Source: Methylobacteriaceae bacterium (GTDB taxonomy: Bacteria > Pseudomonadota > Alphaproteobacteria > Rhizobiales > Beijerinckiaceae). From it: a stretch of 64,000 nucleotides of DNA. A program made the translations under genes and the position numbers. Below the pieces are notes generated by a model that worked only from the letters and a program-made list of their open reading frames with translations, was not told the origin of the DNA and did not search any database. The DNA is taken from contig JACKJE010000012.1 in the NCBI GenBank assembly GCA_020638135.1, positions 42,955 through 106,954 of the forward strand, in the 5' to 3' direction. Numbering within the stretch: position 1 is the first letter of the stretch; every line of letters begins with the position of its first letter. Positions 16,852-25,569 of the stretch are shown here, piece after piece.

Positions 16852-16977
16852 TCCCTCCCCCCTTGTGGGGAGGGTTAGGGTGGGGGGTCCGGGAAACTCG
16901 CGACGAACGACAGCTGAATTTTCAGCAAATCTCGCGAGGCTCCCCGACCCCCTCCCCACAAGGGGGAGGGGAGAGAG
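16852..16977. repeat. Palindromic intergenic repeat, family C, copy 1
   Basis: CCCTCCCCCCTTGTGGGGAG at the left and CCCCTCCCCACAAGGGGGAG at the right form an inverted pair around about 70 bases. It fills the gap between the convergent DMT and hupE genes. Related CTCCCC...GGGGAG palindromes are at 18526, 35645, 50717 and 57641. Confidence 0.75.
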
Positions 16978-16980
16978 CCC

Positions 16981-17568
16981 TCAAATCCACCCGGCCAGCA
17001 GCCCGACGCCGGCAGCCGCCATGGCCGCGCCGCCGATACGCACGGCGCGCATCGAGGCGAGACGTCCGGCGCCGAGGCCGAGCGCAATACCCGCTCCATG
17101 CAACGCAGCCGTGGCGATCATGAAGCCCGCCGCATAGGCCACGCCCGACGCGCCCGCCGGCATTTCCGCGCCATGCGCCTGGCCATGGAAGATCGCGAAG
17201 AAGCCGACGAGGCCAGCCGCAAGCCCGACCGGCAGGGCGACGCCGGCCGCCAGGATCGCGCCGAAGACCACGACCGACAGCGCAATGCCCGTCTCGACAT
17301 GGGGCAAACCGACGCTATTCATGCCGAGCGCGCCGCCCAGCGCCATCAATGTCACGAAGGTTGCGGGCACAGCCCAGACCGCGCGCCCGCCGAGATGAGC
17401 GGCGAACAGACCAACCGCCACCATGGCCAGCAAATGATCGAGCCCACCGAGCGGATGGATGAAACCATGGACAATGCCCTGCGCGTCGCCATGGCCAGTG
17501 TGCGCCAGCGCCGGTGCGGTCGCGCCGAGGACTACGAGAGCGGCGGCGGCAATCGGGTTCGCCTTCAT
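16981..17568 (-). CDS. hupE: HupE/UreJ family protein
   Basis: A 195-residue membrane protein. A cleavable signal (AAALVVLGATAPALAHTGHG) precedes the family signature HPLGGLDHLLAMVAVG (HPxxGxDHxxxMxxVG) near residue 40. Six hydrophobic helices follow, one containing FAIFHGQAHGAEMP with conserved His residues. HupE proteins import nickel or cobalt for hydrogenase or urease. No hydrogenase or urease genes are in this window. Start at 17568 is chosen because GGAGA lies 7 bases upstream. The ATG at 17574 is too close to it. Confidence 0.88.
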   Translation of the reverse strand: MKANPIAAAALVVLGATAPALAHTGHGDAQGIVHGFIHPLGGLDHLLAMVAVGLFAAHLGGRAVWAVPATFVTLMALGGALGMNSVGLPHVETGIALSVVVFGAILAAGVALPVGLAAGLVGFFAIFHGQAHGAEMPAGASGVAYAAGFMIATAALHGAGIALGLGAGRLASMRAVRIGGAAMAAAGVGLLAGWI

Positions 17569-17697
17569 CGACATTCTCCATTGGGCCAAATCAACATGTG
17601 GCGGAAGGCTAGAGCAATTCGCATCGGTGGAGCTAGGGGCCAGCGCAAAGTCGGCGCCTTATTTGCGGGCGCCGACGCGACTGCTGGCCAGTTTCCG

Positions 17698-17727
17698 TTC
17701 GTTATTCCAAACGAAATTGTCTATAAT
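17698..17727 (+). promoter_or_regulatory. Promoter with overlapping inverted repeat upstream of Xre-cupin gene
   Basis: TTCGTT-ATTCCA-AACGAA (17698-17715) is a perfect inverted repeat. A consensus TATAAT -10 lies at 17722-17727, and the left TTCGTT arm sits 18 bases upstream where a -35 belongs. A repressor bound there would block transcription. Autoregulation by the Xre-cupin protein is the simplest reading. Confidence 0.6.
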
Positions 17728-17755
17728 CCCGAACGATCGGATCGGCGGGAGCGGC

Positions 17756-18373
17756 ATGGGCGTCGAGGGCAAGGACAAGCAGAAGGCGCTGGAGGCGGGC
17801 GCGCAGGTCGTCTCGGGCCAGCTTGGCCGCACCGTGCAGCGCCTGCGCAAGGCCTACAATCTGTCGCTGTCCGATCTCTCGGAGCAATCCGGCGTCGCGA
17901 AATCCATCATCTCGCAGATCGAGCGCAACGAGACCAATCCGACGCTCTCGACCATCTGGCGCCTGTCGCAGGCGCTCGACGTATCGATCGAGCGGGTGCT
18001 GCAGGGCGCCGAGGACGAGCCCTTCGTCGAGAAGTCGTCACGCGGCGACACGCCGATTCTCGTGTCCGAGGACGGCAAGTGCAAGCTCGCCATCACCGGC
18101 TGGATCAAGACGGTCGAATGGCTGCAATGGTACGATTTCACCGCCGCGCCCGGCGGCGTGCTCGCCTCCGATCCGCACCAGCGCGGCTCCGTCGAATGCC
18201 TGTCGGTGATTTCGGGCGAATTGGAAGTGGAAGTCGCCGGCGTGATCGAGACCGCGGTCGCCGGCGAAACCCTGCGCTACCGCTGCGACCGCCCGCACAT
18301 CATCCGCAACCGCTCGGGCAAACCAGCGCATGCGACGATGGTCTGCATCTTGAAGGCCGCGGTGATGGAGTGA
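17756..18373 (+). CDS. Xre-family regulator with C-terminal cupin domain
   Basis: A 205-residue regulator. The HTH spans about residues 25-80 (LRKAYNLSLSDLSEQSGVAK, then SIISQIERNETNPTLSTIWR). The C-terminal half is a cupin barrel with HQRGSVECLSVISGELEVEV and YRCDRPHIIRNRSGKPAHA, a likely small-molecule-sensing domain. GGGAG precedes the ATG at 17756. Proteins of this PuuR-like architecture commonly control amino-acid or polyamine genes. It is convergent with the MetE-like gene and divergent from hupE, with a probable autoregulatory site upstream. The ligand is unknown. Confidence 0.87.
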   Translation: MGVEGKDKQKALEAGAQVVSGQLGRTVQRLRKAYNLSLSDLSEQSGVAKSIISQIERNETNPTLSTIWRLSQALDVSIERVLQGAEDEPFVEKSSRGDTPILVSEDGKCKLAITGWIKTVEWLQWYDFTAAPGGVLASDPHQRGSVECLSVISGELEVEVAGVIETAVAGETLRYRCDRPHIIRNRSGKPAHATMVCILKAAVME

Positions 18374-18395
18374 TCGAGCGACGGGACCGCGAACC

Positions 18396-18502
18396 TTCAT
18401 CCTGAGGAGCGCCTGAAAGGCGCGTCTCGAAGGATGGCCGAGGCTCGAAACGCTGGATCATGCTTCGAGACGCGATGCTGCGCATCGCTCCTCAGCATGA
18501 AG
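18396..18502. repeat. Palindromic intergenic repeat, family B, copy 2
   Basis: TTCATCCTGAGGAGC at the left and GCTCCTCAGCATGAA at the right enclose CGCCTGAAAGGCG and paired GTCTCGAAG / CTTCGAGAC segments, the same plan as 3158-3257. With the adjacent family C copy it accounts for nearly all of the 302-base gap between genes at 18374-18675. Confidence 0.78.
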
Positions 18503-18525
18503 GCGTGTATGGATGGCGCGAAGCT

Positions 18526-18668
18526 CCCTACCTCCCCGCTCGCGGGGAGGTCGCAATGCGCAAGCATTGCGGGTGGGGCTCGATTGCCGCTGTCGGAAAC
18601 TAGCGCGCCGATGCCCGACCGTCCCCACCCGTCGCCTGCGGCGCCACCCTCCCTGCAAGCGGGGAGGG
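18526..18668. repeat. Palindromic intergenic repeat, family C, copy 2
   Basis: CCTCCCCGCTCGCGGGGAGG at the left and CCCTCCCTGCAAGCGGGGAG at the right bracket inner palindromes (GCAATGCGCAAGCATTGC, CGTCGCCTGCGGCGCC). It lies eight bases beyond the 3' end of the MetE-like gene and could also act as its terminator. Confidence 0.72.
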
Positions 18669-18675
18669 AAAACCG

Positions 18676-19692
18676 TCACGCCCCTCTCAGCAACCGCGCG
18701 CCCGCCCCCAGCGCCGCGAGCTTGCCTTCCGCCACGCCGCGCGGCAGCGGCGCGAGGCCGCAATTCGTCGAGCATTGCAGGCGCTCGGCGTCCGCATGCC
18801 GCATCGCCTCGCGCATGACGGCGGCGACCTCTTCCGGCGTCTCGATCCGGCTCGTCGCGACATCGATCGCGCCGACGAGGATCTGCTTGTCGGGCAGGAG
18901 TCGGATCAGCGAGATCGGAACCTTCGAACCCGCGCATTCCAGCGACACGCCCCCGATGGACGACTTGTTGAGCGCGGGAAAAATAGCCTCGTACTGCCGC
19001 CATTCCTCGCCCAGCGTCTCCTTCCACTTGATGTTGGCCTCGATGCCGTAGCCGTAGCAGATGTGCACGGCCGTCTCGCACTTGAGGCCCGCGATCGCCG
19101 CCTCCAGCGCCGGCACGCCCCAATCCACCACCTCGCCCATGAACACGTTGAACGCCGGCTCGTCGAACTGGATGACGTCGACGCCGAGGGCTTCCAGCTC
19201 GCGCGCTTCTTCGTTCAAGGCGCGTGCGAAAGCCATCGCCATGTCGGCGCGGCGCCCATAATGCCCGTCGGCGATGGTGTCGCAGATCGTCATCGGGCCC
19301 GGCAGCGTGAATTTCAGCTTGCACTTCGTGTGCTCGCGCGCAACCGCCGCTTCCTTCGCGTGGACCGCTTGCTTGCGTCTGATCGGCGCCGTCACGGTCG
19401 GCACCTCGACGACATAGCGATTGTTGCGAATGCCCATCGCCGTCTTCTTGTTCCAGTCGATGCCCTCTATCTGTTCGAGAAAGCCGTGCACGAAATGGAT
19501 GCGCGACTGCTCGCCGTCGCCGACGATGTCGATGCCGTAGTCCTCCTGTAGCTTCAGCCACAGCAGCGTCGCATCGCGCTTCAGCCGGTCGAGCGCGGCG
19601 CCTTCCGCGCGCCATGCGCCCCAGAGTTTTTCGGGCTCGGCGAGCCATGCCGGCTTCGGCAGGCTGCCGGCGATCGTCGTCGGAAACTTCAC
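18676..19692 (-). CDS. Cobalamin-independent methionine synthase-like protein (MetE C-terminal type)
   Basis: A 338-residue protein corresponding to the catalytic C-terminal barrel of MetE. It starts KFPTTIAGSLPKPAWL, the usual opening of stand-alone MetE-core proteins. LPGPMTICDT, VIQFDEPAFN and VHICYGYG carry substrate-binding and zinc-ligand (His-x-Cys) positions, and STNCGLAPLPR supplies the last zinc Cys. Full MetE is about 750 residues with an N-terminal barrel for folate, absent here, so this protein may use another methyl donor. It stands as a single gene between the Xre-cupin and MFS genes. Confidence 0.85.
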   Translation of the reverse strand: MKFPTTIAGSLPKPAWLAEPEKLWGAWRAEGAALDRLKRDATLLWLKLQEDYGIDIVGDGEQSRIHFVHGFLEQIEGIDWNKKTAMGIRNNRYVVEVPTVTAPIRRKQAVHAKEAAVAREHTKCKLKFTLPGPMTICDTIADGHYGRRADMAMAFARALNEEARELEALGVDVIQFDEPAFNVFMGEVVDWGVPALEAAIAGLKCETAVHICYGYGIEANIKWKETLGEEWRQYEAIFPALNKSSIGGVSLECAGSKVPISLIRLLPDKQILVGAIDVATSRIETPEEVAAVMREAMRHADAERLQCSTNCGLAPLPRGVAEGKLAALGAGARLLRGA

Positions 19693-19798
19693 GGGCGCTC
19701 CTCTTTCGGGCCCGCGAAGATGCAGCGCTTCGCGTCGCGGCGCAATCTGTTATGAGAGCGGCCTGCGCCTGCCGCGCAGTTCGCCCCCGGGATATGAC

Positions 19799-20983
19799 TT
19801 GCGCGAAGCCGCCCCAAACACCGGCGCCTCGGCGTCCCGCCTCGCCGCGTTGAACCTTCTGGTCTTCGCGCCGATCGGCGTGCAATTGCCGTTTCTGCCA
19901 TTGTGGTACGCCAGCATCGGCTTCGCCGCCGAATCGATCGCGCTGATCCAGGGCGCGACGCCGATCGCGCGCTTTCTCGCCAATCTGCTCGTTCCGCCGC
20001 TCGCCGACCGCAAGGGCGCGGCCGCGCGCCTGCTCGCGCTCTGCGGTCTCGGCATGACGGTCGTAAGCCTCTGCGCCGGCCTCGTGCAACCCGCCTACAC
20101 GCTCGTCTTTATCTGTATCGTCGCCAGCGCTTTCGGCCAGGGACCGATGATCGCGCTGACCGACGCCATCGTGCTGCGCGAGGCGCGCCGCCGCGTGGTG
20201 GCGGGCGAGCGCCCGCTCGACTATGGCGTCGTGCGCGGCGCAGGATCGGTAAGTGTCCTTTTGCTGATGATGGCCGGCGGCTGGTTCGTCGGCCTCTTCC
20301 CGCCCGATACGATGATCTTCGTCATCTCCGGCGTGATGGCGCTTGCCGCCGCCGGCGTTTTCCTGCTCGCGCCGAAGGACTCGCGCGCCAACGGCGACGG
20401 CGCGACGGTGAAACTCGAAAAGATCGCGCGGCCGCGCGTCGTCATTTTCGTCGTGCTCGGCGGCGCGCTGATTCAGGCGAGCCACGCCGTCGTCTACACG
20501 TTCGGCTCCATCGCCTTTCGCGCGCAAGGGCACAGCGATCTGATGATCGGCCTGCTCTGGGCCGTCGGCGTCGCGACCGAAATCGCCTTCTTCCTCGCCT
20601 CCAACCGCTTCGGTGGCGCGAGCCGCGCCTACGGCCTGCTGATCGCCGGCGCGCTGTTCGCGATTCTGCGTTGGCTCGTCATGGCCTCGACAACCAGCGT
20701 GACGCTGGTCTTCCTCGCGCAGGCGCTGCACGCCTTCAGTTTCGCGGCCACGCATCTCGGCTCGATCTTCGCGCTCACGCGTCTCGTCGGCGAAACGCGG
20801 CGCGCGCAGGCGCAGGGATGGATCTCCGGCGCCAATGCGCTGTCGACCGCGCTCGTCTCCGTCGTGAGCGGGCATTTGTGGAAGGCCTACGGGCTGCACG
20901 CCTATCTCTTCATGTGCGGCGTCGCCGCGCTAGGCCTAGGCCTTGCGCTCGCAGCGGCGCTCGATCCGCGCAGGGACGATTAG
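19799..20983 (+). CDS. MFS transporter, 3-phenylpropionate permease (HcaT)-like
   Basis: A 394-residue protein with twelve predicted membrane helices and the MFS_1-like outline: APIGVQLPFLPLWYASIGFA at the start and a central charged loop (KDSRANGDGATVKLEK). FSFAATHLGSIFALTRLV and AQAQGWISGANALSTALVSV match the PPP/HcaT subfamily. The TTG at 19799 is the apparent start, and no better ATG lies in frame before the first helix. The substrate is probably an organic acid, unproven. Its stop codon overlaps that of the convergent gene. Confidence 0.82.
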   Translation: MREAAPNTGASASRLAALNLLVFAPIGVQLPFLPLWYASIGFAAESIALIQGATPIARFLANLLVPPLADRKGAAARLLALCGLGMTVVSLCAGLVQPAYTLVFICIVASAFGQGPMIALTDAIVLREARRRVVAGERPLDYGVVRGAGSVSVLLLMMAGGWFVGLFPPDTMIFVISGVMALAAAGVFLLAPKDSRANGDGATVKLEKIARPRVVIFVVLGGALIQASHAVVYTFGSIAFRAQGHSDLMIGLLWAVGVATEIAFFLASNRFGGASRAYGLLIAGALFAILRWLVMASTTSVTLVFLAQALHAFSFAATHLGSIFALTRLVGETRRAQAQGWISGANALSTALVSVVSGHLWKAYGLHAYLFMCGVAALGLGLALAAALDPRRDD

Positions 20984-22413
20984 TTCCGATGCATGCAGGA
21001 ATAGACGCGGATCATCTCGCGCGTCTCGCGTGGAACGGCGCGTTGCGCGCGCGCCGCATCCCTCGCCGTCCCGCAGGACAGCCAGAAGTAGTTGCCGGCG
21101 GGATCGACGACGAGCCGCGTCGGCCTGAAGTCGGCGACAACGGCCGAGAGATAGGGCGTGGTGGAAAACCATGCCAGGCGATTGAGATCGTCGCCGATGC
21201 GCTGGGACGAAACGAGGAAGGGCGCGCCAAGCGCGGGATCGGCAGCCTCGCCCGTCGCAAGCGCCCGCACGGCGCTGCGATAGGCGGCAAAGCCGCGCAC
21301 GAATTTTGTCGTTTCGACGATGTGAACGAGCAGGACAAGCGAAACCGCGCATAAAGCCGCGCGCGCGAAACCTTCGCTTCCGAAGAGATCGGACAGGCGC
21401 GCGAGAGGGACAATGCGTGCGACGGACGCCTCCTCGTCGGCAAGCTGCGTCAGGCCGACGACAGCAGCGAAAGCGCAGGTCGCAAGCAGCAGGACAGTGC
21501 GCAGATAGTAGCGATTGTCGGCATGCAGCGCGGTATCGAACTGCGTCCACCACACGACGAGCGCGACCACGACGATGAGCGCGGCGATCACGGACGCGCG
21601 CCGCCTCGCCACGCGCCACAGCGCCGCGCAGAGAACAGCATAGGCCGTGACGGCCGCGACGATCAGGACTAGCGCGGGGCTCGCGAAAATCTTCGCCTCG
21701 AAGAATTCCGACGCTGCGCGCAGCCGGACTTCGCCGAAATAGGAATCGGGCTGCGCGAATTGATTGACGACGAGCCACGTGGCGACGGCAAGCGCGTAAC
21801 TCGCGAGCGCGCGAAAAAAACGCGCGTCGCGAAAACCCCGCAACGCGGTCGCCACGACCATGCCGAAGCCAAGCGCGAGCCCGCCCTCGTGCGCGAGCGC
21901 GAGCGCGAGCGTCAGCGCCGTGAGCAGCGCGCTCGACAAGAATGAAACCGGCATGGTCATCGCGCAGGCGAAGGCCGGCCAGAACAGCGCCGCAGCAATC
22001 CACATCTCCGTGGGAAACCCGAAGACGAGCGGGCCGAGCAGCGCGGCGGCGGCGCAGGCGGCGACGAAATACGGCCGCCCCGTCGCGCGATCGAGCGCAA
22101 AGGTCGCCGCGAGCGAAAGGGCCGGCGCCGCGAACAGGCACAGGCCATAGACGAACACGCCTGCGGAGGGCGATCCGGTAACGCCGACCGCGATCTCGCC
22201 CGGCGCCAGCGTCAGCGCATAGGTCGCCGCGCGCGTGGCGATATTGTGCCAGTGGAACGCCCAGACCTCGCGCGTCGCCACCGCATAGGAGAAGATCGAG
22301 CCGTCGCCGTAGGTCTGCAGATCGAAGGCGAGACCGACAACAATGAACAGCGCTGCGGCGAGCGCGCCCGCAGCGACGATGGTCGTTCGCAACTCGCGCG
22401 GCGCATCGCTCAC
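20980..22413 (-). CDS. Multipass membrane protein of unknown function
   Basis: A 477-residue protein with about ten hydrophobic helices. An N-terminal DLQTYGDGSIFSYAVATREV loop after the first helix and RYYLRTVLLLATCAFA in the middle recall hydrophobic GT-C-type proteins, but no catalytic motif is clear. The C-terminal 110 residues form a soluble domain with Cys residues (FWLSCGTARDA, RVYSCMHRN). It follows the cytochrome c gene by 16 bases on the same strand, so they form an operon. The stop overlaps that of the convergent MFS gene by four bases. Confidence 0.65.
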   Translation of the reverse strand: MSDAPRELRTTIVAAGALAAALFIVVGLAFDLQTYGDGSIFSYAVATREVWAFHWHNIATRAATYALTLAPGEIAVGVTGSPSAGVFVYGLCLFAAPALSLAATFALDRATGRPYFVAACAAAALLGPLVFGFPTEMWIAAALFWPAFACAMTMPVSFLSSALLTALTLALALAHEGGLALGFGMVVATALRGFRDARFFRALASYALAVATWLVVNQFAQPDSYFGEVRLRAASEFFEAKIFASPALVLIVAAVTAYAVLCAALWRVARRRASVIAALIVVVALVVWWTQFDTALHADNRYYLRTVLLLATCAFAAVVGLTQLADEEASVARIVPLARLSDLFGSEGFARAALCAVSLVLLVHIVETTKFVRGFAAYRSAVRALATGEAADPALGAPFLVSSQRIGDDLNRLAWFSTTPYLSAVVADFRPTRLVVDPAGNYFWLSCGTARDAARAQRAVPRETREMIRVYSCMHRN

Positions 22414-22429
22414 GGCGCGTCGCGCCAGC

Positions 22430-22942
22430 TTACTGCTTCGCTCCGGCCGTCCAGGCCGTATAGTCGGCGTCCGGCACGGCGGGCAGCTTCTTCACGAATG
22501 CCACGAGCGACCATAATTGGTCGGCCGACGCAGCCTCGCCGAACGCCGGCATGCCTGTCATGCGGATGCCGTGTCCGACGACCCAGAAGATTTGCGCAGG
22601 GCTCAGGCGAGCGCCCTCCTCTTTCAGGTCGGGCGGCGCGGGGTTCATGCCTTCCGAAAATTTCTGCCATTTGACGCCCGGCGCGCCGTGGCAATTGGCG
22701 CAACCCAAAGTCGCAAACACCTGCGCGCCCGCCTGGACGCGCTGCGCGGAATCGAAATCGGCGGGCGGGCTGTCCGTCGCGCGACGCGCGATCGAGGCGT
22801 CGCGCACGCGTGCGATCGCCTGTGCAATTGGCGCCGGATCTTCCCATCCCGTGGAAATATCGAAAAAGCCGCCAAAGAAAAAGCCGGCGGCGGCAAGCCC
22901 GCCGGCGATCCCCAGGGCGCCGATCAGCGTCAGAAGCCTCAT
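22430..22942 (-). CDS. Class I cytochrome c-type protein
   Basis: A 170-residue protein with an N-terminal membrane anchor or signal (LTLIGALGIAGGLAAAGFFF), a haem-binding CANCH near residue 80 and a probable Met ligand in TGMPAFGEA near residue 130. It should be a periplasmic, membrane-tethered monohaem electron carrier. The partner oxidase or dehydrogenase is not apparent nearby. The next gene in the operon is a membrane protein of unknown function. Confidence 0.87.
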   Translation of the reverse strand: MRLLTLIGALGIAGGLAAAGFFFGGFFDISTGWEDPAPIAQAIARVRDASIARRATDSPPADFDSAQRVQAGAQVFATLGCANCHGAPGVKWQKFSEGMNPAPPDLKEEGARLSPAQIFWVVGHGIRMTGMPAFGEAASADQLWSLVAFVKKLPAVPDADYTAWTAGAKQ

Positions 22943-23022
22943 TGCTCGCCTCCATCGGTCCCGGCGCGCATTGCGTCGCCGGCCCTATATTGGGCGGGCC
23001 AGGGGCGCCGGCCAGTGGCGCC

Positions 23023-24348
23023 TCAGCGCGACAGCCGCGCGTAATTATTGGCGGCGCTGGCGAACATGCTGGTGACGGCCGACATGATCTGCGTCGGCGA
23101 ATTGGCCGAATAATAGTAGCCCGCGCCCGTGGAACAGGAAGCGATATTCGAGTCCACGGCCGGCAGCACGATATTCTTGATGTCGCCGTAGCGGCTCTGC
23201 TCGGCAAGATCGGTCGAGGTGATGATGTATTGCGCGTTCAGCACCAGCATCGCATAGCCCTTGGCCTTGATCGGCGCGCAACCGCCGGGATCGATCGGCT
23301 GGTAGTCCCACATGTTGTAGACCGATGGCGAATAGGGAACCCAGTTCGGATCGTTCGCCCAGACGCCGGTGGCGAGCGTAAACTTCTCGTGGTCCTGCAC
23401 CGCGTCGGTGAACAGCAGCACGGCGCCCTTTGGAGAACCGGCGTTCATGCCTGCCCCGGGCGTCGGCAGGATAGCGTTCAGCGAATTCAGCGAATAGGTG
23501 ATGTTCGTGCCGCCGCCGTCGGTCGAGAGGTCCACGGCGTTGGTCGCCGCGATCGCCGCGGACAGGTTGCTCGAGAGCGGCATGACCTGCGTCAGCGTGT
23601 TGTTGTAGGTGTAGATCGCGACCCGCACCGTGCCGGCGGCCGTCGAACTCTGAAGATTGGTCAGCGACTGGACAACGGCGTTCTTGATGACGTCGATGCG
23701 CAGGGTCGCGCCGGCCGCGCGGTAGGAGGCGACCGTGTCGGCGCCCGCCCAGGCGTTGATGTGGCAGCCCAGGAAGCAGGTCGTGCCGAGTTTCGTCTGG
23801 ATGATGTTTTCGTCCGCCGCCGTCGCCGCCATGCCCATCGACTGCGAATTGTCGATCACGACGTGCAGGTCGGTGTATTTGGCCACCGTTACTGTCGTCG
23901 TCATCGAATTCGAAACGCTCATCGTGTCGATGTGCGCGATCCGAAGCAGATTGGTGCTGACCTCCGCCGTATAGGCCACGGTCGCCGTCATGACTTGCCC
24001 GGAAAGAGACACGGTCACGTTCGGCGTGCCGACGCTGAGGGATGATCTGTTGGGAACGACGCCTGCGGCGAAAGCCTTCTGTCCCGCTGAAACGCCGGCG
24101 GCGTTCCAGCTGGAATTGCCATTGCGATATTCCTGAGCGGCGAACTCCGCGGCGGCGAGCCCGGCGGAATCGGCGAGCGCGTCGAGCGACTGCTTGGCGC
24201 GGATGCTCGCCGCATAGTCGATGGCGCCGCCGGCGGCCATAAGGAGCGGAAATAGCGCGACGGCGAACAGGATCGCGACGGCGCCGCCGGAATTGCGGGC
24301 AAAGCGACGCACGCTGCGCTGCGCGGAAGAGAGAAGCATTGGGGGCAT
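23023..24348 (-). CDS. TadG-like pilus assembly protein with vWA-type region
   Basis: A 441-residue protein. The N-terminal TadE/TadG segment contains FARNSGGAVAILFAVALFPL, one membrane helix, then AIDYAASIRAKQSLDALADS. The periplasmic part is a von Willebrand A-like domain with DNSQSMG (DxSxS metal site) near residue 165, DGGGTNITYSLNSL and VLLFTDAV. Cys pairs (FLGCHINAW, PGGCAPIKAK, IASCSTGAG) may form disulphides. It has the same architecture as the product at 60055. No tad secretion ATPase or pilin gene is adjacent. A role in Flp-pilus assembly is inferred from family. Confidence 0.83.
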   Translation of the reverse strand: MPPMLLSSAQRSVRRFARNSGGAVAILFAVALFPLLMAAGGAIDYAASIRAKQSLDALADSAGLAAAEFAAQEYRNGNSSWNAAGVSAGQKAFAAGVVPNRSSLSVGTPNVTVSLSGQVMTATVAYTAEVSTNLLRIAHIDTMSVSNSMTTTVTVAKYTDLHVVIDNSQSMGMAATAADENIIQTKLGTTCFLGCHINAWAGADTVASYRAAGATLRIDVIKNAVVQSLTNLQSSTAAGTVRVAIYTYNNTLTQVMPLSSNLSAAIAATNAVDLSTDGGGTNITYSLNSLNAILPTPGAGMNAGSPKGAVLLFTDAVQDHEKFTLATGVWANDPNWVPYSPSVYNMWDYQPIDPGGCAPIKAKGYAMLVLNAQYIITSTDLAEQSRYGDIKNIVLPAVDSNIASCSTGAGYYYSANSPTQIMSAVTSMFASAANNYARLSR

Positions 24349-24439
24349 GACTGGACCGGGCCGAAAACGATCTATCGGCAGTCAGGTTAAACCCCGGAAG
24401 TGAATGCGAATTTAACATTCGCGGCCCTGCGGGGGCCAA

Positions 24440-25423
24440 TTACCCCCACAATTCCGGCGTGGGCGGATGCACGATCGAGCCGTCGTAGACGAGGCCGGGC
24501 TCGCGGTCGCGCGCCAGCAGCAGCGGCCCGTCGAGGTCGACGAATTGCGCGCGCGCCGTCAGCAGCATGGCCGGCGCCATGGCGAGCGACGTGCCGACCA
24601 TGCAGCCGACGAAAATCGCAAAGCCGAGCCGCTCCGCGTCCGCCGCCAGCGCCAGCGCTTCGGTCAGCCCGCCGGTCTTGTCGAGCTTGATGTTGACGGC
24701 GTCGTAGCGGTCTCGCAGCGCCTCCAGCCCCTCGCGATCATGCACGCTCTCGTCGGCGCAGACGGGGATCGGCCTGATCAGATGCGCCAGCGCCTCGTCC
24801 CGGCCGGCTGGCAGCGGCTGCTCGATCAGCGCCACGCCAGCCGCTGCGCAGGCGGCGAAATGGCCCGCGAGATCGCTCTCGGCCCAGGCCTCGTTGGCGT
24901 CGACGATCAGCTGCGCCTCGGGCGCGGCGCGGCGCACGGCGGCGATCCGCTCGGGGTCGCCGGCGCCGGCGAGCTTGATCTTCAGCACAGGGCGCGCGGC
25001 GGCTTTCGCGGCGGCCTCCGCCATGGCTTCCGGAGCGCCGACCGAAATCGTGTAGGCGGTCGTCGCCGGCGACAGGCGATGCAGGCCGGCGATCTTGCAG
25101 GCGGGTATGCCGACCCGCTTGGCGTCGAGGTCCCACAGGGCGCAGTCGAGCGCATTGCGCGCGGCGCCGGCCGGCAGGAGCGTCTGCAATTGCGGCCGGT
25201 CGCAGCCCGCCTCGATCGCCGCACGCGCGGATTCGATCGCTGCGGTCACGCTCTCGACGCTCTCGCCATAGCGCGCATAGGGCACGCATTCGCCCCGCCC
25301 CGTCGCCCTGCCGTCCGAGATCGTCGCGGTGACGACCACGGCTTCCGTCTTGGCGCCGCGCGAAATCGCAAAAGTTCCGGCGATCGGAAAGCGCTCGACG
25401 GCGACGGTCAGGGTGCGGGCCAT
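24440..25423 (-). CDS. Dipeptide epimerase (L-Ala-D/L-Glu type), enolase superfamily
   Basis: A 327-residue enolase-superfamily enzyme. The catalytic Lys is in KIKL near residue 145. Metal ligands are in VDANE near 174, IEQPLP near 198 and CADES near 221, and the second Lys is in KLDKTGG near 243. This spacing is that of Ala-Glu epimerases, which invert dipeptides released from murein for recycling. MARTLTV at the ATG at 25423 is the likely start. Upstream in-frame codons overlap the divergent region. It is divergent from the Mla-type operon. Confidence 0.86.
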   Translation of the reverse strand: MARTLTVAVERFPIAGTFAISRGAKTEAVVVTATISDGRATGRGECVPYARYGESVESVTAAIESARAAIEAGCDRPQLQTLLPAGAARNALDCALWDLDAKRVGIPACKIAGLHRLSPATTAYTISVGAPEAMAEAAAKAAARPVLKIKLAGAGDPERIAAVRRAAPEAQLIVDANEAWAESDLAGHFAACAAAGVALIEQPLPAGRDEALAHLIRPIPVCADESVHDREGLEALRDRYDAVNIKLDKTGGLTEALALAADAERLGFAIFVGCMVGTSLAMAPAMLLTARAQFVDLDGPLLLARDREPGLVYDGSIVHPPTPELWG

Positions 25424-25569
25424 GCGAATCTCGGGCGTGACAAGTCCGCCCCGATGCTTACAGAAACCCGGCCGCTTTACCCAACCTTTCCCGCAGGCGC
25501 GAAATATGAGAATCTTGCGCCGCCTTCGCGACGGTCGGATGGGGAAACCGGCGCGACGCATGGAGATAC

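Noticed and set aside
16852..16977. Family C palindrome as a simple rho-independent terminator only
   Set aside because: The two arms are about 70 bases apart without T-runs, and five related copies exist, some inside operons, so a repeat family is the better description.
18458..20899. An 813-codon open frame on the minus strand
   Set aside because: It is a low-complexity Arg/Ala/Asp-rich shadow across the MetE-like and MFS genes and two repeats. It shows no domain and the GC-rich codon pattern explains its openness.
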